Origin: Kosakonia quasisacchari
GTDB taxonomy: Bacteria > Pseudomonadota > Gammaproteobacteria > Enterobacterales > Enterobacteriaceae
Assembly: GCF_004331415.1 (NCBI RefSeq)
Contig: NZ_SJOP01000001.1
Coordinates: forward strand, 1-64,000
Length of the DNA stretch: 64,000 nucleotides
Direction: 5' to 3'
The notes under the pieces: generated by a model
What the model saw: only the letters and a program-made list of their open reading frames with translations
What the model was told of the DNA's origin: nothing
The model's database searches: none
Part shown: piece by piece, positions 30,764 through 41,828 of the stretch
How positions within the stretch are numbered: the first letter of the stretch is position 1
How the letters are laid out: every line of letters starts with the position of its first letter
Program-made: the position numbers and the translations under genes

Positions 30764-31417
30764 ATGGCACGAAAAACCAAACAACAGGCACTGGAGACCC
30801 GTCAGCATATTCTTGATGTTGCCATGCGGCTGTTTTCCCAGCAGGGCGTTTCTGCAACTTCACTGGCTGAAATTGCGCAGGCGGCAGGCGTGACTCGCGG
30901 CGCGATTTACTGGCACTTCAAAAACAAGTCGGATTTGTTTAGTGAAATATGGAAGCTATCAGAGTCCAGTATTGGCGATCTTGAGATTGAGTATCGGGCA
31001 AAATTCCCTGACGATCCACTCTCTGTATTAAGAGAAATATTGGTTTATATCCTTGAAGCAACAGTTGTTGAAGAACGGCGTCGCTTAATGATGGAGATCA
31101 TTTTTCACAAATGTGAGTTTGTCGGTGAAATGGCAATTGTGCAAGAAGCGCAGCGGAATTTGAGCCTCGAAAGTTATGATCGAATCGAGCTTACACTTCA
31201 CGAATGTATGCAGGCAAAATTGCTGCCGGACAATTTATTGACCCGCCGCGTCGCAGTGCTTATACGTGCCTATGTTTCAGGCATTATGGAAAACTGGCTC
31301 TTTGCTCCGCAATCTTTTGATCTCAAAAAAGAAGCGCGTGATTACGTCACTATCCTGCTGGAGATGTGCCAGCTCTGCCCGACGCTGCGAGCTGAGCAGC
31401 ACGCGTTCAAGGCATAA
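30764..31417 (+). CDS. acrR: TetR-family repressor AcrR
   Basis: The 217-residue repressor (E. coli 215) has an N-terminal TetR helix-turn-helix: [25 protein letters not shown] at about 33-57, with the rest forming the ligand pocket. It starts [20 protein letters not shown] as in E. coli. It represses acrAB and its own gene. Confidence 0.97.
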   Translation: MARKTKQQALETRQHILDVAMRLFSQQGVSATSLAEIAQAAGVTRGAIYWHFKNKSDLFSEIWKLSESSIGDLEIEYRAKFPDDPLSVLREILVYILEATVVEERRRLMMEIIFHKCEFVGEMAIVQEAQRNLSLESYDRIELTLHECMQAKLLPDNLLTRRVAVLIRAYVSGIMENWLFAPQSFDLKKEARDYVTILLEMCQLCPTLRAEQHAFKA

Positions 31418-31424
31418 TATTGCA

Positions 31425-31455
31425 AGCCGCCAGGATTTCTCCTGGAGGCTTCTTA
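31425..31455 (+). terminator. Hairpin after acrR
   Basis: AGCCGCCAGGA (31425-31435) pairs with TCCTGGAGGCT (31440-31450) with one mismatch and a 4-nt loop, then TCTTA. It may end acrR transcripts before mscK. Confidence 0.55.
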
Positions 31456-31544
31456 CTTCGCTAGGTTGTTGCATAACAGCGTGATATTCTTGCGCGCGTG
31501 GCTATTCCGGCCGCCTTTCCGAACAGAAAACGATCGCTCAAATT

Positions 31545-34500
31545 ATGTTGCACAACTATCGCATGCGAAATACGTTCGCCGCTTTTGCCGCCGCATTGTT
31601 TCTTGTCTTTATTTGCCTTGCGAGTAACGTCGCCCGGGCGCAGACAACCAACGATTTGCCTTCCCGCACCGATGTGCAAAGCCAACTCGACGCGCTGAAT
31701 AAGCAAAAAACGCACTCCGCGCAGGATAAACTGGTTATCCAGGATTTAACGGAGACGCTGGACACGCTCGACAAAATTGACCGGGTCAAGCAAGAAACCG
31801 CGCTGCTCAAACAAAAAGTTGCACAAGCGCCGGACAAATTGCGCCAGGCAACGGATGCGCTCAACGCGCTTAACGATAAAGACAACGACGACGAGACGCG
31901 TAAAACGCTGGCCTCGCTCTCCCTGCGCCAGCTGGAATCCCGCGTTTCACAATTGCTGGAAGATCTGCAAACCGCGCAAAACGATTTATCCAATTACAAC
32001 AGCCAACTGGTGTCATTACAGACGCAGCCGGAGCGTGTACAGAATTCTATGTACTCCGCCTCGCAACAGCTGCAGCAAATTCGCAACCGTCTGAACGGTA
32101 CTGTGGCGGGCGAGGGCGCGCTGCGTCCTTCGCAGCAAAACCTGTTGCAGGCACAGCAGGCATTGCTCAATGCGCAGATCGAACAGCTGCGCAAAAGCCT
32201 GGAAGGCAACACGGTATTGCAAGATACGTTGCAAAAGCAGCGCGATTACGTCACTGCAAACAGTAACCGCCTTGAACACCAGCTCCAGTTATTGCAGGAA
32301 GCGGTAAACAGCAAGCGCCTGACGCTGACCGAAAAAACCGCACAAGAAGCCATTACGCCAGACGAAACGGCGCGCATCCAGGCAAACCCGCTGGTAAAAC
32401 AAGAGCTGGATATTAACCATCAACTGAGCCAGAAACTGATTGCCGCCACAGAGAGCGGTAACGCGTTGGTGCAGCAAAATATCAAGGTGAAAAACTGGCT
32501 CGATCGCGCGTTGCAGTCTGAGCGCAATATAAAAGAACAGATTTCCGTATTGAAAGGCAGCTTGCTGTTGTCGCGTATTCTCTACCAACAGCAGCAGGTC
32601 TTACCGTCGGCGGATGAACTGGAAGATATGACCAACCGTATTGCGGATCTGCGTCTTGAACAGTTCGACATCAATCAGCAGCGCGATGCCCTGTTCCAGA
32701 GCGATAACTTTGTCGCCAGGCTGGAAGAGGGTCACCAGACTGAGGTGAACGACGAAGTCCATGATGCACTGTTGCAAGTCGTGGATATGCGCCGCGAACT
32801 GCTCGATCAGTTGAATAAGCAGCTTGGTAACCAACTGATGATGGCCATCAATTTGCAGGTGAATCAGCAGCAGTTGATGAGCGTGTCGAAAAGCTTGCAG
32901 GAGATCCTGACCCAGCAAATCTTCTGGGTGAACAGCAACAAGCCGATGGACTGGGACTGGATCAAATCCTTCCCGCAGGCGCTGCGCGACCAGATTAAAG
33001 GCACCAAAATTACCGTTAACTGGGAAAAAGCCTGGCCAGCGGTGGCCATTGCTTTCTTGGCCGGTTTGCCTCTATTGCTGATTGCCGGGCTGATTCGCTG
33101 GCGTTTGCGCTGGCTGAAAAGCTACCAGGCAAAACTTGCCGCTCAGGTTGGGCAACTGCGTGGCGATAGCCAACTGCATACGCCGAAAGCGATTCTTATC
33201 GATCTCATTCGTGCCTTGCCGGTCTGTTTGCTGATCCTGGCGGTCGGCCTGATTCTGCTTACGATGCAGCTAAATATTAGCGAGCTGCTGTGGGCATTCA
33301 GTAAAAAACTGGCGCTGTTCTGGCTGGTATTTGGCCTGTGCTGGAAAGTGCTGGAAAAAGACGGCGTCGCGGTCAGCCACTTTAATATGCCCGCGCAGCT
33401 TACCAGCCACTGGCGTCGGCAGATTGTCCGCATCAGCCTGGCGTTATTGCCGCTACACTTCTGGTCAGTGGTATCGGAACTCTCCCCGTTACATCTGATG
33501 GATGATGTGATTGGACAATTTGTCATTCTGATTAACCTGTTGGTGATTACGGCGTTGGTGTGGCCGATGTTCCGCGAAAGCTGGCGTGATAAAGAGTCGC
33601 ACAGCATGCGTTTGGTGACGGTCACCGTGCTGGCGATTGTGCCGATTGCCTTAATGGTGCTGACGGCGACAGGTTATTTCTACACCACGCTGCGCCTCTC
33701 CGGGCGCTGGATTGAAACGGTTTATCTGGTCATTATCTGGAACCTGCTTTACCAAACGGTGCTGCGTGGCTTAAGCGTGGCGGCGCGTCGTATTGCATAT
33801 CGCCGGGCGCTGGCACGTCGGCAGAATATGGTGAAAGAGGGCGCGGAAGGGGCTGAACCACAAGAAGAACCGAGCATTGCGCTGGAGCAGGTCAACCAAC
33901 AAACCTTGCGTATCACCATGTTGGTCATGGTGGCGCTGTTTGGCGTGGTGTTCTGGGCAATTTGGTCTGATTTGATAACCGTGTTCGCCTACCTCGATAG
34001 CATCACCTTGTGGCATTACAACGGCACTGAAGCCGGTGCGGCGGTGTCGAAAAGCGTGACGCTTGGCAGCCTGCTGTTTGCCGTGATTGTCTTTGTGGTG
34101 GCATGGGCGCTGATTCGAAACTTGCCGGGCTTGCTGGAAGTGTTGATCCTCTCGCGGCTGAATATGCGCCAGGGTTCGTCGTATGCCGTCACCACCATTC
34201 TCAACTACATCATCATTGCCGTTGGCGCTTTGACCGTGTTCGGTTCGCTTGGCGTGTCGTGGGATAAACTGCAATGGCTGGCAGCCGCCTTGTCAGTGGG
34301 TCTGGGGTTCGGCTTACAGGAAATTTTCGGTAACTTTGTTTCCGGGTTGATTATTCTGTTTGAACGCCCGGTGCGCATAGGCGATACGGTAACGATTGGT
34401 ACTTTCTCCGGTACGGTCAGCAAAATCCGTATCCGTGCGACGACCATTACCGACTTTGACCGCAAAGAGGTCATCATCCCGAACAAAGCGTTCGTCACCG

Positions 34501-34901
34501 AGCGTCTGATTAACTGGTCATTGTCCGATACCATCACTCGCGTGGTGATCCGCATTGGCGTGGCGTATGGTTCGGACCTCGACAAGGTGAAAAAAGTGCT
34601 GCTGAAAGCGGCGATGGATCATCCAAAAGTGATGCACGATCCTGAGCCGTCCGTCTTCTTCACCACTTTTGGTGCCAGTACGCTGGATCACGAGCTGCGT
34701 CTGTATGTGCGTGAACTGCGCGATCGCAGCTATACGGTGGATGAGCTTAACCGCACCATCGATAAACTGTGTCGCGAGAATGATATTGATATCGCCTTCA
34801 ATCAGCTGGAAGTGCACCTGCGAAATGATAAAGGTGATGAGCTGACCGAAGTGAAACGTGAGCTAAAAGGTGACGATCCGACGCCATCGGTTGCGCAATA
34901 A
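31545..34901 (+). CDS. mscK: Potassium-dependent mechanosensitive channel MscK
   Basis: The 1118-residue channel (E. coli 1120) opens on membrane tension when external K+ is high. An N-terminal signal peptide ends near residue 32 (AQTTND follows), then comes a periplasmic coiled-coil region rich in QQL repeats, about eleven membrane segments, and the C-terminal MscS-type pore (GLGFGLQEIFGNFVSGLIILFERPVRIGDTV spans the pore and beta domain). I start at 31545; the ribosome site is weak and a start at 31563 is possible. Confidence 0.95.
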   Translation: MLHNYRMRNTFAAFAAALFLVFICLASNVARAQTTNDLPSRTDVQSQLDALNKQKTHSAQDKLVIQDLTETLDTLDKIDRVKQETALLKQKVAQAPDKLRQATDALNALNDKDNDDETRKTLASLSLRQLESRVSQLLEDLQTAQNDLSNYNSQLVSLQTQPERVQNSMYSASQQLQQIRNRLNGTVAGEGALRPSQQNLLQAQQALLNAQIEQLRKSLEGNTVLQDTLQKQRDYVTANSNRLEHQLQLLQEAVNSKRLTLTEKTAQEAITPDETARIQANPLVKQELDINHQLSQKLIAATESGNALVQQNIKVKNWLDRALQSERNIKEQISVLKGSLLLSRILYQQQQVLPSADELEDMTNRIADLRLEQFDINQQRDALFQSDNFVARLEEGHQTEVNDEVHDALLQVVDMRRELLDQLNKQLGNQLMMAINLQVNQQQLMSVSKSLQEILTQQIFWVNSNKPMDWDWIKSFPQALRDQIKGTKITVNWEKAWPAVAIAFLAGLPLLLIAGLIRWRLRWLKSYQAKLAAQVGQLRGDSQLHTPKAILIDLIRALPVCLLILAVGLILLTMQLNISELLWAFSKKLALFWLVFGLCWKVLEKDGVAVSHFNMPAQLTSHWRRQIVRISLALLPLHFWSVVSELSPLHLMDDVIGQFVILINLLVITALVWPMFRESWRDKESHSMRLVTVTVLAIVPIALMVLTATGYFYTTLRLSGRWIETVYLVIIWNLLYQTVLRGLSVAARRIAYRRALARRQNMVKEGAEGAEPQEEPSIALEQVNQQTLRITMLVMVALFGVVFWAIWSDLITVFAYLDSITLWHYNGTEAGAAVSKSVTLGSLLFAVIVFVVAWALIRNLPGLLEVLILSRLNMRQGSSYAVTTILNYIIIAVGALTVFGSLGVSWDKLQWLAAALSVGLGFGLQEIFGNFVSGLIILFERPVRIGDTVTIGTFSGTVSKIRIRATTITDFDRKEVIIPNKAFVTERLINWSLSDTITRVVIRIGVAYGSDLDKVKKVLLKAAMDHPKVMHDPEPSVFFTTFGASTLDHELRLYVRELRDRSYTVDELNRTIDKLCRENDIDIAFNQLEVHLRNDKGDELTEVKRELKGDDPTPSVAQ

Positions 34902-34908
34902 ACGCGTT

Positions 34909-34930
34909 CCCCTCTCTTACGGGAGAGGGG
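34909..34930. terminator. Hairpin at convergent mscK and rsmS ends
   Basis: CCCCTCTC (34909-34916) and GAGAGGGG (34923-34930) form a perfect 8-bp stem around 6 nt that include the rsmS stop. There is no T tract, so termination would be by stalling or bidirectional overlap. Confidence 0.45.
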
Positions 34931-35072
34931 AAGCCAGACGTTTGTTCTCAAAATCTTTTTTAACAATCTCCAGCGCCTTGAGTACCAGCTCAGGCGCAAT
35001 ATCATGCTGCTCCAGCAACATAATTAAATCCACCGCCAGCTTGACCTCATCGGGGGCATTTTCCAGTGACAT
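34917..35072 (-). CDS. rsmS: RsmS/YbaM small regulatory protein
   Basis: This 51-codon gene codes for [20 protein letters not shown] and ends [14 protein letters not shown]. It matches E. coli YbaM (53 residues). The family is a pleiotropic regulator of secondary metabolism in Pectobacterium; in other species its role is unclear. It lies 13 bp after priC in the same direction and converges on mscK. Its last codons lie in a hairpin (34909-34930). Confidence 0.88.
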   Translation of the reverse strand: MSLENAPDEVKLAVDLIMLLEQHDIAPELVLKALEIVKKDFENKRLASPLP

Positions 35073-35085
35073 TCTCTCTCCTGGG

Positions 35086-35613
35086 TTAACGGGTTAAGCG
35101 CGTCAGCACGCCTTCGATCTTCTCCAGCGCATGGCGGCAGCGAGCAAGCCTGTCGGCAAAGGCGTCGACTTCCTTGTGCAACTGTTGCTGTTCAACCAGC
35201 GTAGCCACTGAGCGCAAACGCTGTTCACGTTCTTGCTTCATCGCCAGCAGACGGCGCTCGTAATCCTGATGCTGCAAGCGCCTGCGCTGCCAGCGCGCGA
35301 TGCCCGGCGAAGCGTGATCCCACTCGCGTAGCGACCAGACGGCGCTTTCACGCGTCAACGCCGCAATTTGCGCGGTCAAATGTTCCGCCAGCCAGACCAC
35401 TTGTTCTAGCCGATCATGTTCAACTGCGTGGCGTAGCGCCGACATATTCGCTGTACTTTCATCAAGATAAGATTGCATTCGCGTGCTGCGGGTTTGAAAA
35501 AGATGCCGGTCAAAACGGGCGCTAACCGTGGCGTGTTGCGCCAGCGGTGCGACCTGCTGGCGTAATGTCGCGAGTTGTTGTTCCAGCCTCTGTAAAAGCA
35601 CGTCGCTTTTCAC
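35086..35613 (-). CDS. priC: Primosomal replication protein N''
   Basis: The 175-residue protein restarts replication at stalled forks by loading DnaB. It matches E. coli PriC in length and in the C-terminal arginine-rich helical region (RQRRRLQ-like stretch [20 protein letters not shown]). It lies upstream of rsmS in the same direction and is divergent from ybaN with 68 bp between. Confidence 0.93.
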   Translation of the reverse strand: MKSDVLLQRLEQQLATLRQQVAPLAQHATVSARFDRHLFQTRSTRMQSYLDESTANMSALRHAVEHDRLEQVVWLAEHLTAQIAALTRESAVWSLREWDHASPGIARWQRRRLQHQDYERRLLAMKQEREQRLRSVATLVEQQQLHKEVDAFADRLARCRHALEKIEGVLTRLTR

Positions 35614-35681
35614 GCGTCTTCCCCCTGTAAATCACCCTGACTATGCTACATTAGCCGCTCATCCTGATAACGATTCGCATT

Positions 35682-36059
35682 ATGCAACGCACTATTCTAA
35701 TCATCATAGGCTGGTTGGCGGTAGCCCTTGGTACGCTCGGCGTGGTGTTGCCGCTGCTCCCAACCACCCCTTTTATATTGCTGGCGGCATGGTGTTTCGC
35801 CCGCTCTTCGCCGCGTTTTCACCAGTGGTTGCTTTACCGCTCCTGGTTTGGCGGCTACCTGCGCCACTGGCAACAGTACCGTGCAATGCCGCCGGGCGCG
35901 AAGCCGCGCGCAATTGCGGTCATTCTTGTTACGTTCGCCATTTCATTATATTTCGTGAATATGCTGTGGGTACGTATTCTGTTGCTGGTCATTCTGGCTT
36001 GTCTGCTTTTCTTCATGTGGCGCATCCCGGTGATTGATGCAAAGCAACAAAAACCATAA
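35682..36059 (+). CDS. ybaN: DUF454 inner-membrane protein YbaN
   Basis: The 125-residue protein has three or so membrane segments (IIIGWLAVALGTLGVVLPLL at the N-terminus, and two near the C-terminus). The conserved cytoplasmic loop FARSSPRFHQWLLYRSWFGG identifies the DUF454 family. The function is unknown. It precedes apt as in E. coli. Confidence 0.93.
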   Translation: MQRTILIIIGWLAVALGTLGVVLPLLPTTPFILLAAWCFARSSPRFHQWLLYRSWFGGYLRHWQQYRAMPPGAKPRAIAVILVTFAISLYFVNMLWVRILLLVILACLLFFMWRIPVIDAKQQKP

Positions 36060-36212
36060 AGCGCAGCGAAGGCAGTTGCAATTGTGGCGGACTGCCAGTA
36101 AATTCGAGCGTTTTCGAGCACGGGTGCGGCTGATTAAATGTTAATCAGTGGTTACATCAAACCTTCAACGCGCGTCACCGTGAGTAATACCGTTTCTATC
36201 AGGCAAAAATCC

Positions 36213-36764
36213 ATGACAGCGACTGCGCAGCAGCTTGAATTTCTTAAAAACAGCATCAAAAGCATTCAGGATTACCCGAAGCCGGGCATCCTGTTCCGTG
36301 ATGTCACCAGTTTGCTGGAAGACCCGAAAGCCTACGCTCTCAGCATTGAACTGCTGGTTGAGCGTTATAAAAATGCCGGGATCACCAAAGTTGTCGGTAC
36401 CGAAGCGCGCGGCTTCCTGTTTGGCGCCCCGGTTGCGCTCGGTCTGGGCGTTGGTTTTGTACCGGTGCGCAAACCGCGTAAACTGCCGCGCGAAACCATC
36501 GCCGAAAGCTATGAGCTGGAGTACGGCACCGATCAGTTAGAGATCCACGTTGATGCGATCCAGCCCGGCGATAAAGTGCTGGTAGTAGACGATTTGCTGG
36601 CAACGGGCGGCACCATTGAGGCGACGGTTAAACTGATTCGTCGTCTGGGTGGCGAAGTGACCGATGCCGCATTTATCATTAATTTGTTCGATCTCGGCGG
36701 CGAGCAGCGCCTGCAAAAACAGGGCATTACCAGCTATAGCCTGGTGCCGTTCCCGGGGCATTAA
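36213..36764 (+). CDS. apt: Adenine phosphoribosyltransferase
   Basis: The 183-residue enzyme salvages adenine to AMP using PRPP. It has the PRPP-binding motif [13 protein letters not shown] (about 124-136) and [18 protein letters not shown]. The length equals E. coli Apt. A KPRKLP segment replaces KPGKLP of E. coli in the flexible active-site loop. The ATG at 36213 gives the family N-terminus; earlier frames to 36138 are rejected. Confidence 0.97.
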   Translation: MTATAQQLEFLKNSIKSIQDYPKPGILFRDVTSLLEDPKAYALSIELLVERYKNAGITKVVGTEARGFLFGAPVALGLGVGFVPVRKPRKLPRETIAESYELEYGTDQLEIHVDAIQPGDKVLVVDDLLATGGTIEATVKLIRRLGGEVTDAAFIINLFDLGGEQRLQKQGITSYSLVPFPGH

Positions 36765-36885
36765 TCGCGCTGTTTATGCCACTAACCTCCATTCCTCGCG
36801 CCTGAGGGATGGAGTGTATTCACAGCCTGGCTGTGTTAGCATTATCCCTTCGTAAATCCACCTTCCAGCGTTTCAGAGCCTGCCA

Positions 36886-38820
36886 ATGAGTTATCAGGTC
36901 TTAGCCCGAAAATGGCGACCACAAACTTTTGCTGACGTCGTCGGCCAGGAGCATGTGCTGACCGCACTGGCGAACGGCTTATCCTCAGGACGCATTCATC
37001 ATGCGTATCTGTTTTCTGGCACCCGTGGTGTCGGAAAAACCTCTATTGCCCGCTTGCTGGCGAAGGGGCTTAACTGCGAAACCGGCATCACCGCCACACC
37101 GTGCGGTGTCTGTGATAACTGCCGTGAAATCGAGCAGGGCCGCTTTGTTGATTTGATCGAAATCGACGCCGCCTCGCGTACCAAAGTAGAAGACACGCGC
37201 GATCTGCTGGATAACGTGCAGTACGCACCGGCGCGCGGGCGTTTCAAAGTTTATCTCATCGATGAAGTGCATATGCTCTCGCGTCACAGCTTTAACGCGC
37301 TGTTAAAGACGCTGGAAGAACCGCCCGAGCATGTCAAATTTCTGCTGGCGACCACCGACCCGCAAAAACTGCCGGTAACCATTCTCTCCCGTTGCTTGCA
37401 GTTCCATCTTAAAGCGCTGGATGTTGACCAGATCCGTAACCAGCTCGAACATATTCTCGATGACGAGAAGATCGAACACGAACCTCGCGCGCTGCAACTG
37501 TTGGCGCGCGCCGCCGACGGCAGCCTGCGTGATGCGTTGAGTCTGACCGATCAGGCGATAGCCAGCGGCAACGGTCAGCTTTCCGCCGACGTGGTCAGTT
37601 CAATGCTCGGCACGCTGAATGACGACCAGGCGCTGTCGCTGGTTGAAGCGGTTGTCGCCGCTAACGGTGAGCGCGCTATGGCGCTGGTGAACGATGCCGC
37701 CTCGCGTGGCGTCGAGTGGGATGCGTTGCTGCTGGAAATGCAAACGTTACTGCACCGCATCGCGATGGTTCAGCTTACACCTGCGGCACTTGGCAGCGAT
37801 ATGGCACCGGTCGAACACCGTCTGCGCGAACTGGCTCGCACGGTGCCGCCCGCTGATGTACAGCTCTATTACCAGACGCTGCTGATTGGCCGCAAAGAGC
37901 TGCCGTTTGCGCCAGACAGGCGTATGGGCGTCGAGATGACGCTGCTGCGCGCACTGGCTTTCCACCCGCGGATGCCGCTGGCCGCGCCGGAAGTGCCACA
38001 ACAATCTTTTGCTCCCGTAGCGCCCACGGCGGTTGTCTCGCCGCATCAGGTTGCGCCAGCAGAGCAAATGCCTTCACAGGTGCCGCCGCAAGATGCGCCG
38101 ATGCCTGAGGCGACCAGTCAGGTACTGGCGGCGCGTAGGCAACTGCAACGCGCACAGGGAGCAGACAAAGCAAAAAAGAGTGAACCGGCAGCCGCAACCC
38201 GCGCGCGGCCGGTGAGTAATGCCGCGCTGGAACGACTGGCTTCGGTAACCGAGCGTGTACAATCGCGCCCGGCACCGTCGGCGCTCGAACAGGCTCCGGC
38301 CAAAAAAGAAGCTTACCGCTGGAAAGCGACAACGGTCGTGGAAACGGTAAAAGAAGTTGTCGCCACGCCAAAAGCGTTGAAAAAAGCGCTGGAGCATGAA
38401 AAAACGCCAGAACTGGCGAAAAAGCTGGCGGAAGAAGCGGTTGAACGTGACGCATGGGCAAAAGAAGTCAGCCTGCTCAAATTACCGAAACTGGTCGAGC
38501 AAGTGGCGCTGAACGCCTGGAAAGAGCAGGACGGCGAACGGGTATGCCTGCATTTGCGCAGCTCGCAGCGCCATCTTAATTCGCAGGGTGCGTTGAAAAC
38601 GCTGGGCGAGGCGCTGAGTGAATTACATGGCGCGGCGGTTGAACTGACTATCATTGAAGATGATAATCCGGCAGTGCGTACGCCGCTGGAGTGGCGTCAG
38701 GCAATCTATGAGGAAAAACTTGCGCAGGCGCGCGAGTCGATCATTGCGGATAACAACATCCAGACGCTGCAACGTTTTTTCGATGCGGACCTGGACGAAG
38801 AGAGTATTCGCCCCCTTTGA
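36886..38820 (+). CDS. dnaX: DNA polymerase III tau/gamma clamp-loader subunit
   Basis: The full tau product has 644 residues (E. coli 643). The N-terminal AAA+ domain has Walker A GTRGVGKTS, the zinc cysteines (CETGITATPCGVCDNC) and the sensor region. The C-terminal part binds DnaB and the alpha subunit. A programmed -1 frameshift site near codon 430 makes the short gamma form. ybaB-recR follows. Confidence 0.98.
   Translation: MSYQVLARKWRPQTFADVVGQEHVLTALANGLSSGRIHHAYLFSGTRGVGKTSIARLLAKGLNCETGITATPCGVCDNCREIEQGRFVDLIEIDAASRTKVEDTRDLLDNVQYAPARGRFKVYLIDEVHMLSRHSFNALLKTLEEPPEHVKFLLATTDPQKLPVTILSRCLQFHLKALDVDQIRNQLEHILDDEKIEHEPRALQLLARAADGSLRDALSLTDQAIASGNGQLSADVVSSMLGTLNDDQALSLVEAVVAANGERAMALVNDAASRGVEWDALLLEMQTLLHRIAMVQLTPAALGSDMAPVEHRLRELARTVPPADVQLYYQTLLIGRKELPFAPDRRMGVEMTLLRALAFHPRMPLAAPEVPQQSFAPVAPTAVVSPHQVAPAEQMPSQVPPQDAPMPEATSQVLAARRQLQRAQGADKAKKSEPAAATRARPVSNAALERLASVTERVQSRPAPSALEQAPAKKEAYRWKATTVVETVKEVVATPKALKKALEHEKTPELAKKLAEEAVERDAWAKEVSLLKLPKLVEQVALNAWKEQDGERVCLHLRSSQRHLNSQGALKTLGEALSELHGAAVELTIIEDDNPAVRTPLEWRQAIYEEKLAQARESIIADNNIQTLQRFFDADLDEESIRPL
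38172..38213 (+). promoter_or_regulatory. dnaX programmed -1 frameshift signal
   Basis: The slippery heptamer A AAA AAG (38172-38178) lies in frame between codons 429 and 431. After the slip the ribosome reads GAG then TGA (38181-38183), giving a gamma of about 432 residues. An upstream AGGGAG stimulates the event, and a downstream stem ACCGGC (38184-38189) with GCCGGT (38208-38213) is the pseudoknot/hairpin element, as in E. coli. Confidence 0.93.
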
Positions 38821-38889
38821 CGGGCAGCTGCGGCTACCCGTTTTCAACCCTGAATGTGACTTATCACTCTGGTCAGTCACCACAGCTAA

Positions 38890-39230
<341 letters not shown>

Positions 39231-39231
<1 letters not shown>

Positions 39232-39836
39232 TGCAGACCAGCCCGCTGTTAACGCAGCTTATGGAAGCACTGCGCTGCCTGCCGGGCGTTGGCCCGAAGT
39301 CGGCTCAGCGCATGGCGTTTACGCTGTTGCAGCGCGATCGCAGCGGCGGCATGCGGCTGGCACAGGCGCTCACTCGGGCGATGTCGGAAATCGGCCACTG
39401 TGCCGATTGCCGCACTTTCACCGAGCAGGAAATCTGCAACATTTGCAGCAACCCACGACGCCATGAAAACGGTCAAATCTGCGTGGTGGAAAGCCCGGCA
39501 GATATCTACGCCATTGAGCAGACCGGGCAATTCTCTGGTCGCTACTTTGTGCTGATGGGGCATCTGTCACCGCTCGACGGTATTGGCCCGGACGACATTG
39601 GCCTTGACCGGCTGGAGCAGCGTCTGGAGTCCGAAAAAATCCAGGAAGTGATCCTCGCCACCAATCCGACGGTGGAAGGGGAGGCGACCGCCAACTATAT
39701 TGCTGAGCTTTGTGCGCAGTATGGTGTGGAAGCCAGCCGTATCGCCCACGGCGTGCCGGTGGGCGGTGAGCTGGAAATGGTTGACGGGACGACGTTGTCG
39801 CACTCGCTGGCCGGCCGTCACAAGATTCGTTTTTAA
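39231..39836 (+). CDS. recR: Recombination mediator RecR
   Basis: The 201-residue protein helps RecFO load RecA on gapped DNA. It has the N-terminal HhH motif ([14 protein letters not shown]), the zinc finger with four cysteines ([16 protein letters not shown]) and the Toprim domain ([12 protein letters not shown]). The start overlaps ybaB at 39231. A hairpin follows. Confidence 0.98.
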
Positions 39837-39841
39837 CCAAA

Positions 39842-39865
39842 CGGAGGCAGAAATTTTTGCCTCCG
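39842..39865 (+). terminator. Hairpin after recR
   Basis: CGGAGGCA (39842-39849) pairs with TGCCTCCG (39858-39865) around an 8-nt loop. It lies next to the htpG promoter, so it separates the two units. The T tract is absent. Confidence 0.55.
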
Positions 39866-39894
39866 CTTGAAAATTCCCGCCAATATCCCCACTT
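39866..39894 (+). promoter_or_regulatory. Sigma-32 heat-shock promoter of htpG
   Basis: The -35 CTTGAAA (39866-39872) equals the sigma-32 consensus. The -10 CCCCACTT (39887-39894) is close to CCCCATNT, with 14 bp between. It precedes the htpG start by about 50 bp. Confidence 0.87.
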
Positions 39895-39944
39895 CTCCCT
39901 CAACGTATTTTTACCTTGTAAATGGCATTGTTGAGGTTTTCCCA

Positions 39945-41819
39945 ATGAAAGGACAAGAAACTCGCGGTTTTCAGTCTGAAGTGAAACAGCTTCTGCACTT
40001 GATGATCCACTCTCTTTATTCAAACAAAGAAATTTTCCTGCGTGAGCTTATCTCCAACGCCTCGGATGCGGCGGACAAACTGCGTTTCCGCGCGCTGTCC
40101 AAACCGGAACTGTACGAAGGCAATGGCGATCTGCACGTACGCGTCTCCTTTGATAAAGAGAACCGTACGCTGACCATTGCCGATAACGGCATTGGTATGA
40201 CGCGGGATGAAGTGATTGACCATCTGGGGACGATTGCAAAATCGGGCACCAAGGCATTTCTGGAGTCGATGGGCTCCGATCAGGCGAAAGACAGCCAGTT
40301 GATTGGTCAGTTCGGTGTTGGTTTCTATTCGGCGTTTATCGTTGCCGATAAAGTGACAGTACGCACTCGCGCGGCGGGCGAAAGCGCTGAAAACGGCGTG
40401 TTCTGGGAATCAGAAGGTGCGGGTGAATACACCGTTGCCGATATCACCAAAGCCGATCGCGGCACCGAAATCACGTTGCACCTGCGTGAAGGGGAAGATG
40501 ATTTCCTCAACGACTGGCGTGTACGCTCGATCATCAGCAAATATTCCGACCATATCGCCCTGCCGGTAGAGATCGAAAAACAGGAAGAGAAAGACGGTGA
40601 AACCGTCGTTTCCTGGGAGAAGATCAACAAAGCGCAGGCGCTGTGGACGCGTAACAAAGCGGAAATCAAAGACGACGAATACAACGAATTCTACAAACAT
40701 ATCTCCCACGATTTTACCGATCCGCTGATTTGGAGCCACAACCGTGTGGAAGGTAAACAGGAGTACACCAGCCTGCTTTACATTCCGTCGCAGGCGCCGT
40801 GGGATATGTGGAACCGCGATCATAAACACGGCCTGAAACTCTACGTTCAGCGCGTGTTTATCATGGATGAAGCCGAACAGTTCATGCCGAACTACCTGCG
40901 CTTTGTGCGTGGTCTGGTGGATTCTAACGACCTGCCGCTCAACGTTTCGCGTGAAATCCTGCAGGACAGCAGCGTTACGCGCAGCCTGCGCACCGCGCTG
41001 ACCAAACGCGTGCTGCAAATGCTGGAAAAACTGGCGAAAGATGACGCAGAAAAATACCAGACCTTCTGGCAACAGTTTGGCTTGGTGCTGAAAGAGGGCG
41101 CGGGCGAAGACCACGCGAACCTGGAAACGCTCGCCAAACTGCTGCGCTTTGCCTCCACGCACAACGACTCCTCCGCACAAACTGTGTCGCTGGAAGAGTA
41201 TGTGTCGCGCATGAAAGAAGGGCAGGAAAAAATCTACTTCATCACCGCCGACAGCTACGCCGCGGCGAAAAGCAGCCCGCATCTGGAGCTGCTGCGTAAG
41301 AAAGGCATCGAAGTGCTGCTGCTTTCCGATCGCATCGACGAGTGGATGATGAGCTACCTGACCGAGTTCGACGGTAAGCCGTTCCAGTCAGTTGCCAAGG
41401 CCGACGCCTCGCTGGACAAACTGGCAGACGAAGTGGATGAAAGCACAAAAGAAGCCGAGAAAGCGCTGGAACCGTTCGTTGAGCGCGTGAAATCTCTGCT
41501 CGGTGAGCGCGTGAAAGAAGTGCGTTTGACCCATCGTCTGACCGATACGCCTGCCGTGGTGGTGACCGATGCCGATGAGATGAGCACCCAAATGGCAAAA
41601 CTGTTCGCCGCTGCGGGTCAGAATGCGCCGGAAGTAAAATACATTTTCGAGCTCAACCCGGATCACGCACTGGTGAAACGCGCGGCTGATACGCAGGACG
41701 ACACCCAATTTAACGAATGGGTTGAATTGTTGCTGGATCAGGCGTTGTTTGCCGAACGCGGTACGCTGGAAGATCCGAACCAATTTATCCGCCGAATGAA
41801 CCAGTTGCTGGTTTCATAA
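39945..41819 (+). CDS. htpG: Hsp90 chaperone HtpG
   Basis: The 624-residue chaperone matches E. coli HtpG. It has the GHKL ATPase domain ([53 protein letters not shown]), the middle domain and the C-terminal dimerisation domain. The start at 39945 is the family start; an in-frame frame to 39867 would begin inside the promoter and is rejected. Confidence 0.98.
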   Translation: MKGQETRGFQSEVKQLLHLMIHSLYSNKEIFLRELISNASDAADKLRFRALSKPELYEGNGDLHVRVSFDKENRTLTIADNGIGMTRDEVIDHLGTIAKSGTKAFLESMGSDQAKDSQLIGQFGVGFYSAFIVADKVTVRTRAAGESAENGVFWESEGAGEYTVADITKADRGTEITLHLREGEDDFLNDWRVRSIISKYSDHIALPVEIEKQEEKDGETVVSWEKINKAQALWTRNKAEIKDDEYNEFYKHISHDFTDPLIWSHNRVEGKQEYTSLLYIPSQAPWDMWNRDHKHGLKLYVQRVFIMDEAEQFMPNYLRFVRGLVDSNDLPLNVSREILQDSSVTRSLRTALTKRVLQMLEKLAKDDAEKYQTFWQQFGLVLKEGAGEDHANLETLAKLLRFASTHNDSSAQTVSLEEYVSRMKEGQEKIYFITADSYAAAKSSPHLELLRKKGIEVLLLSDRIDEWMMSYLTEFDGKPFQSVAKADASLDKLADEVDESTKEAEKALEPFVERVKSLLGERVKEVRLTHRLTDTPAVVVTDADEMSTQMAKLFAAAGQNAPEVKYIFELNPDHALVKRAADTQDDTQFNEWVELLLDQALFAERGTLEDPNQFIRRMNQLLVS

Positions 41820-41828
41820 GCAAACACA

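Noticed and set aside
40410..41282. 290-codon minus-strand frame inside htpG
   Set aside because: It is a shadow of the highly codon-biased htpG gene; composition (HVFF/RQ-rich) is typical of antisense frames.
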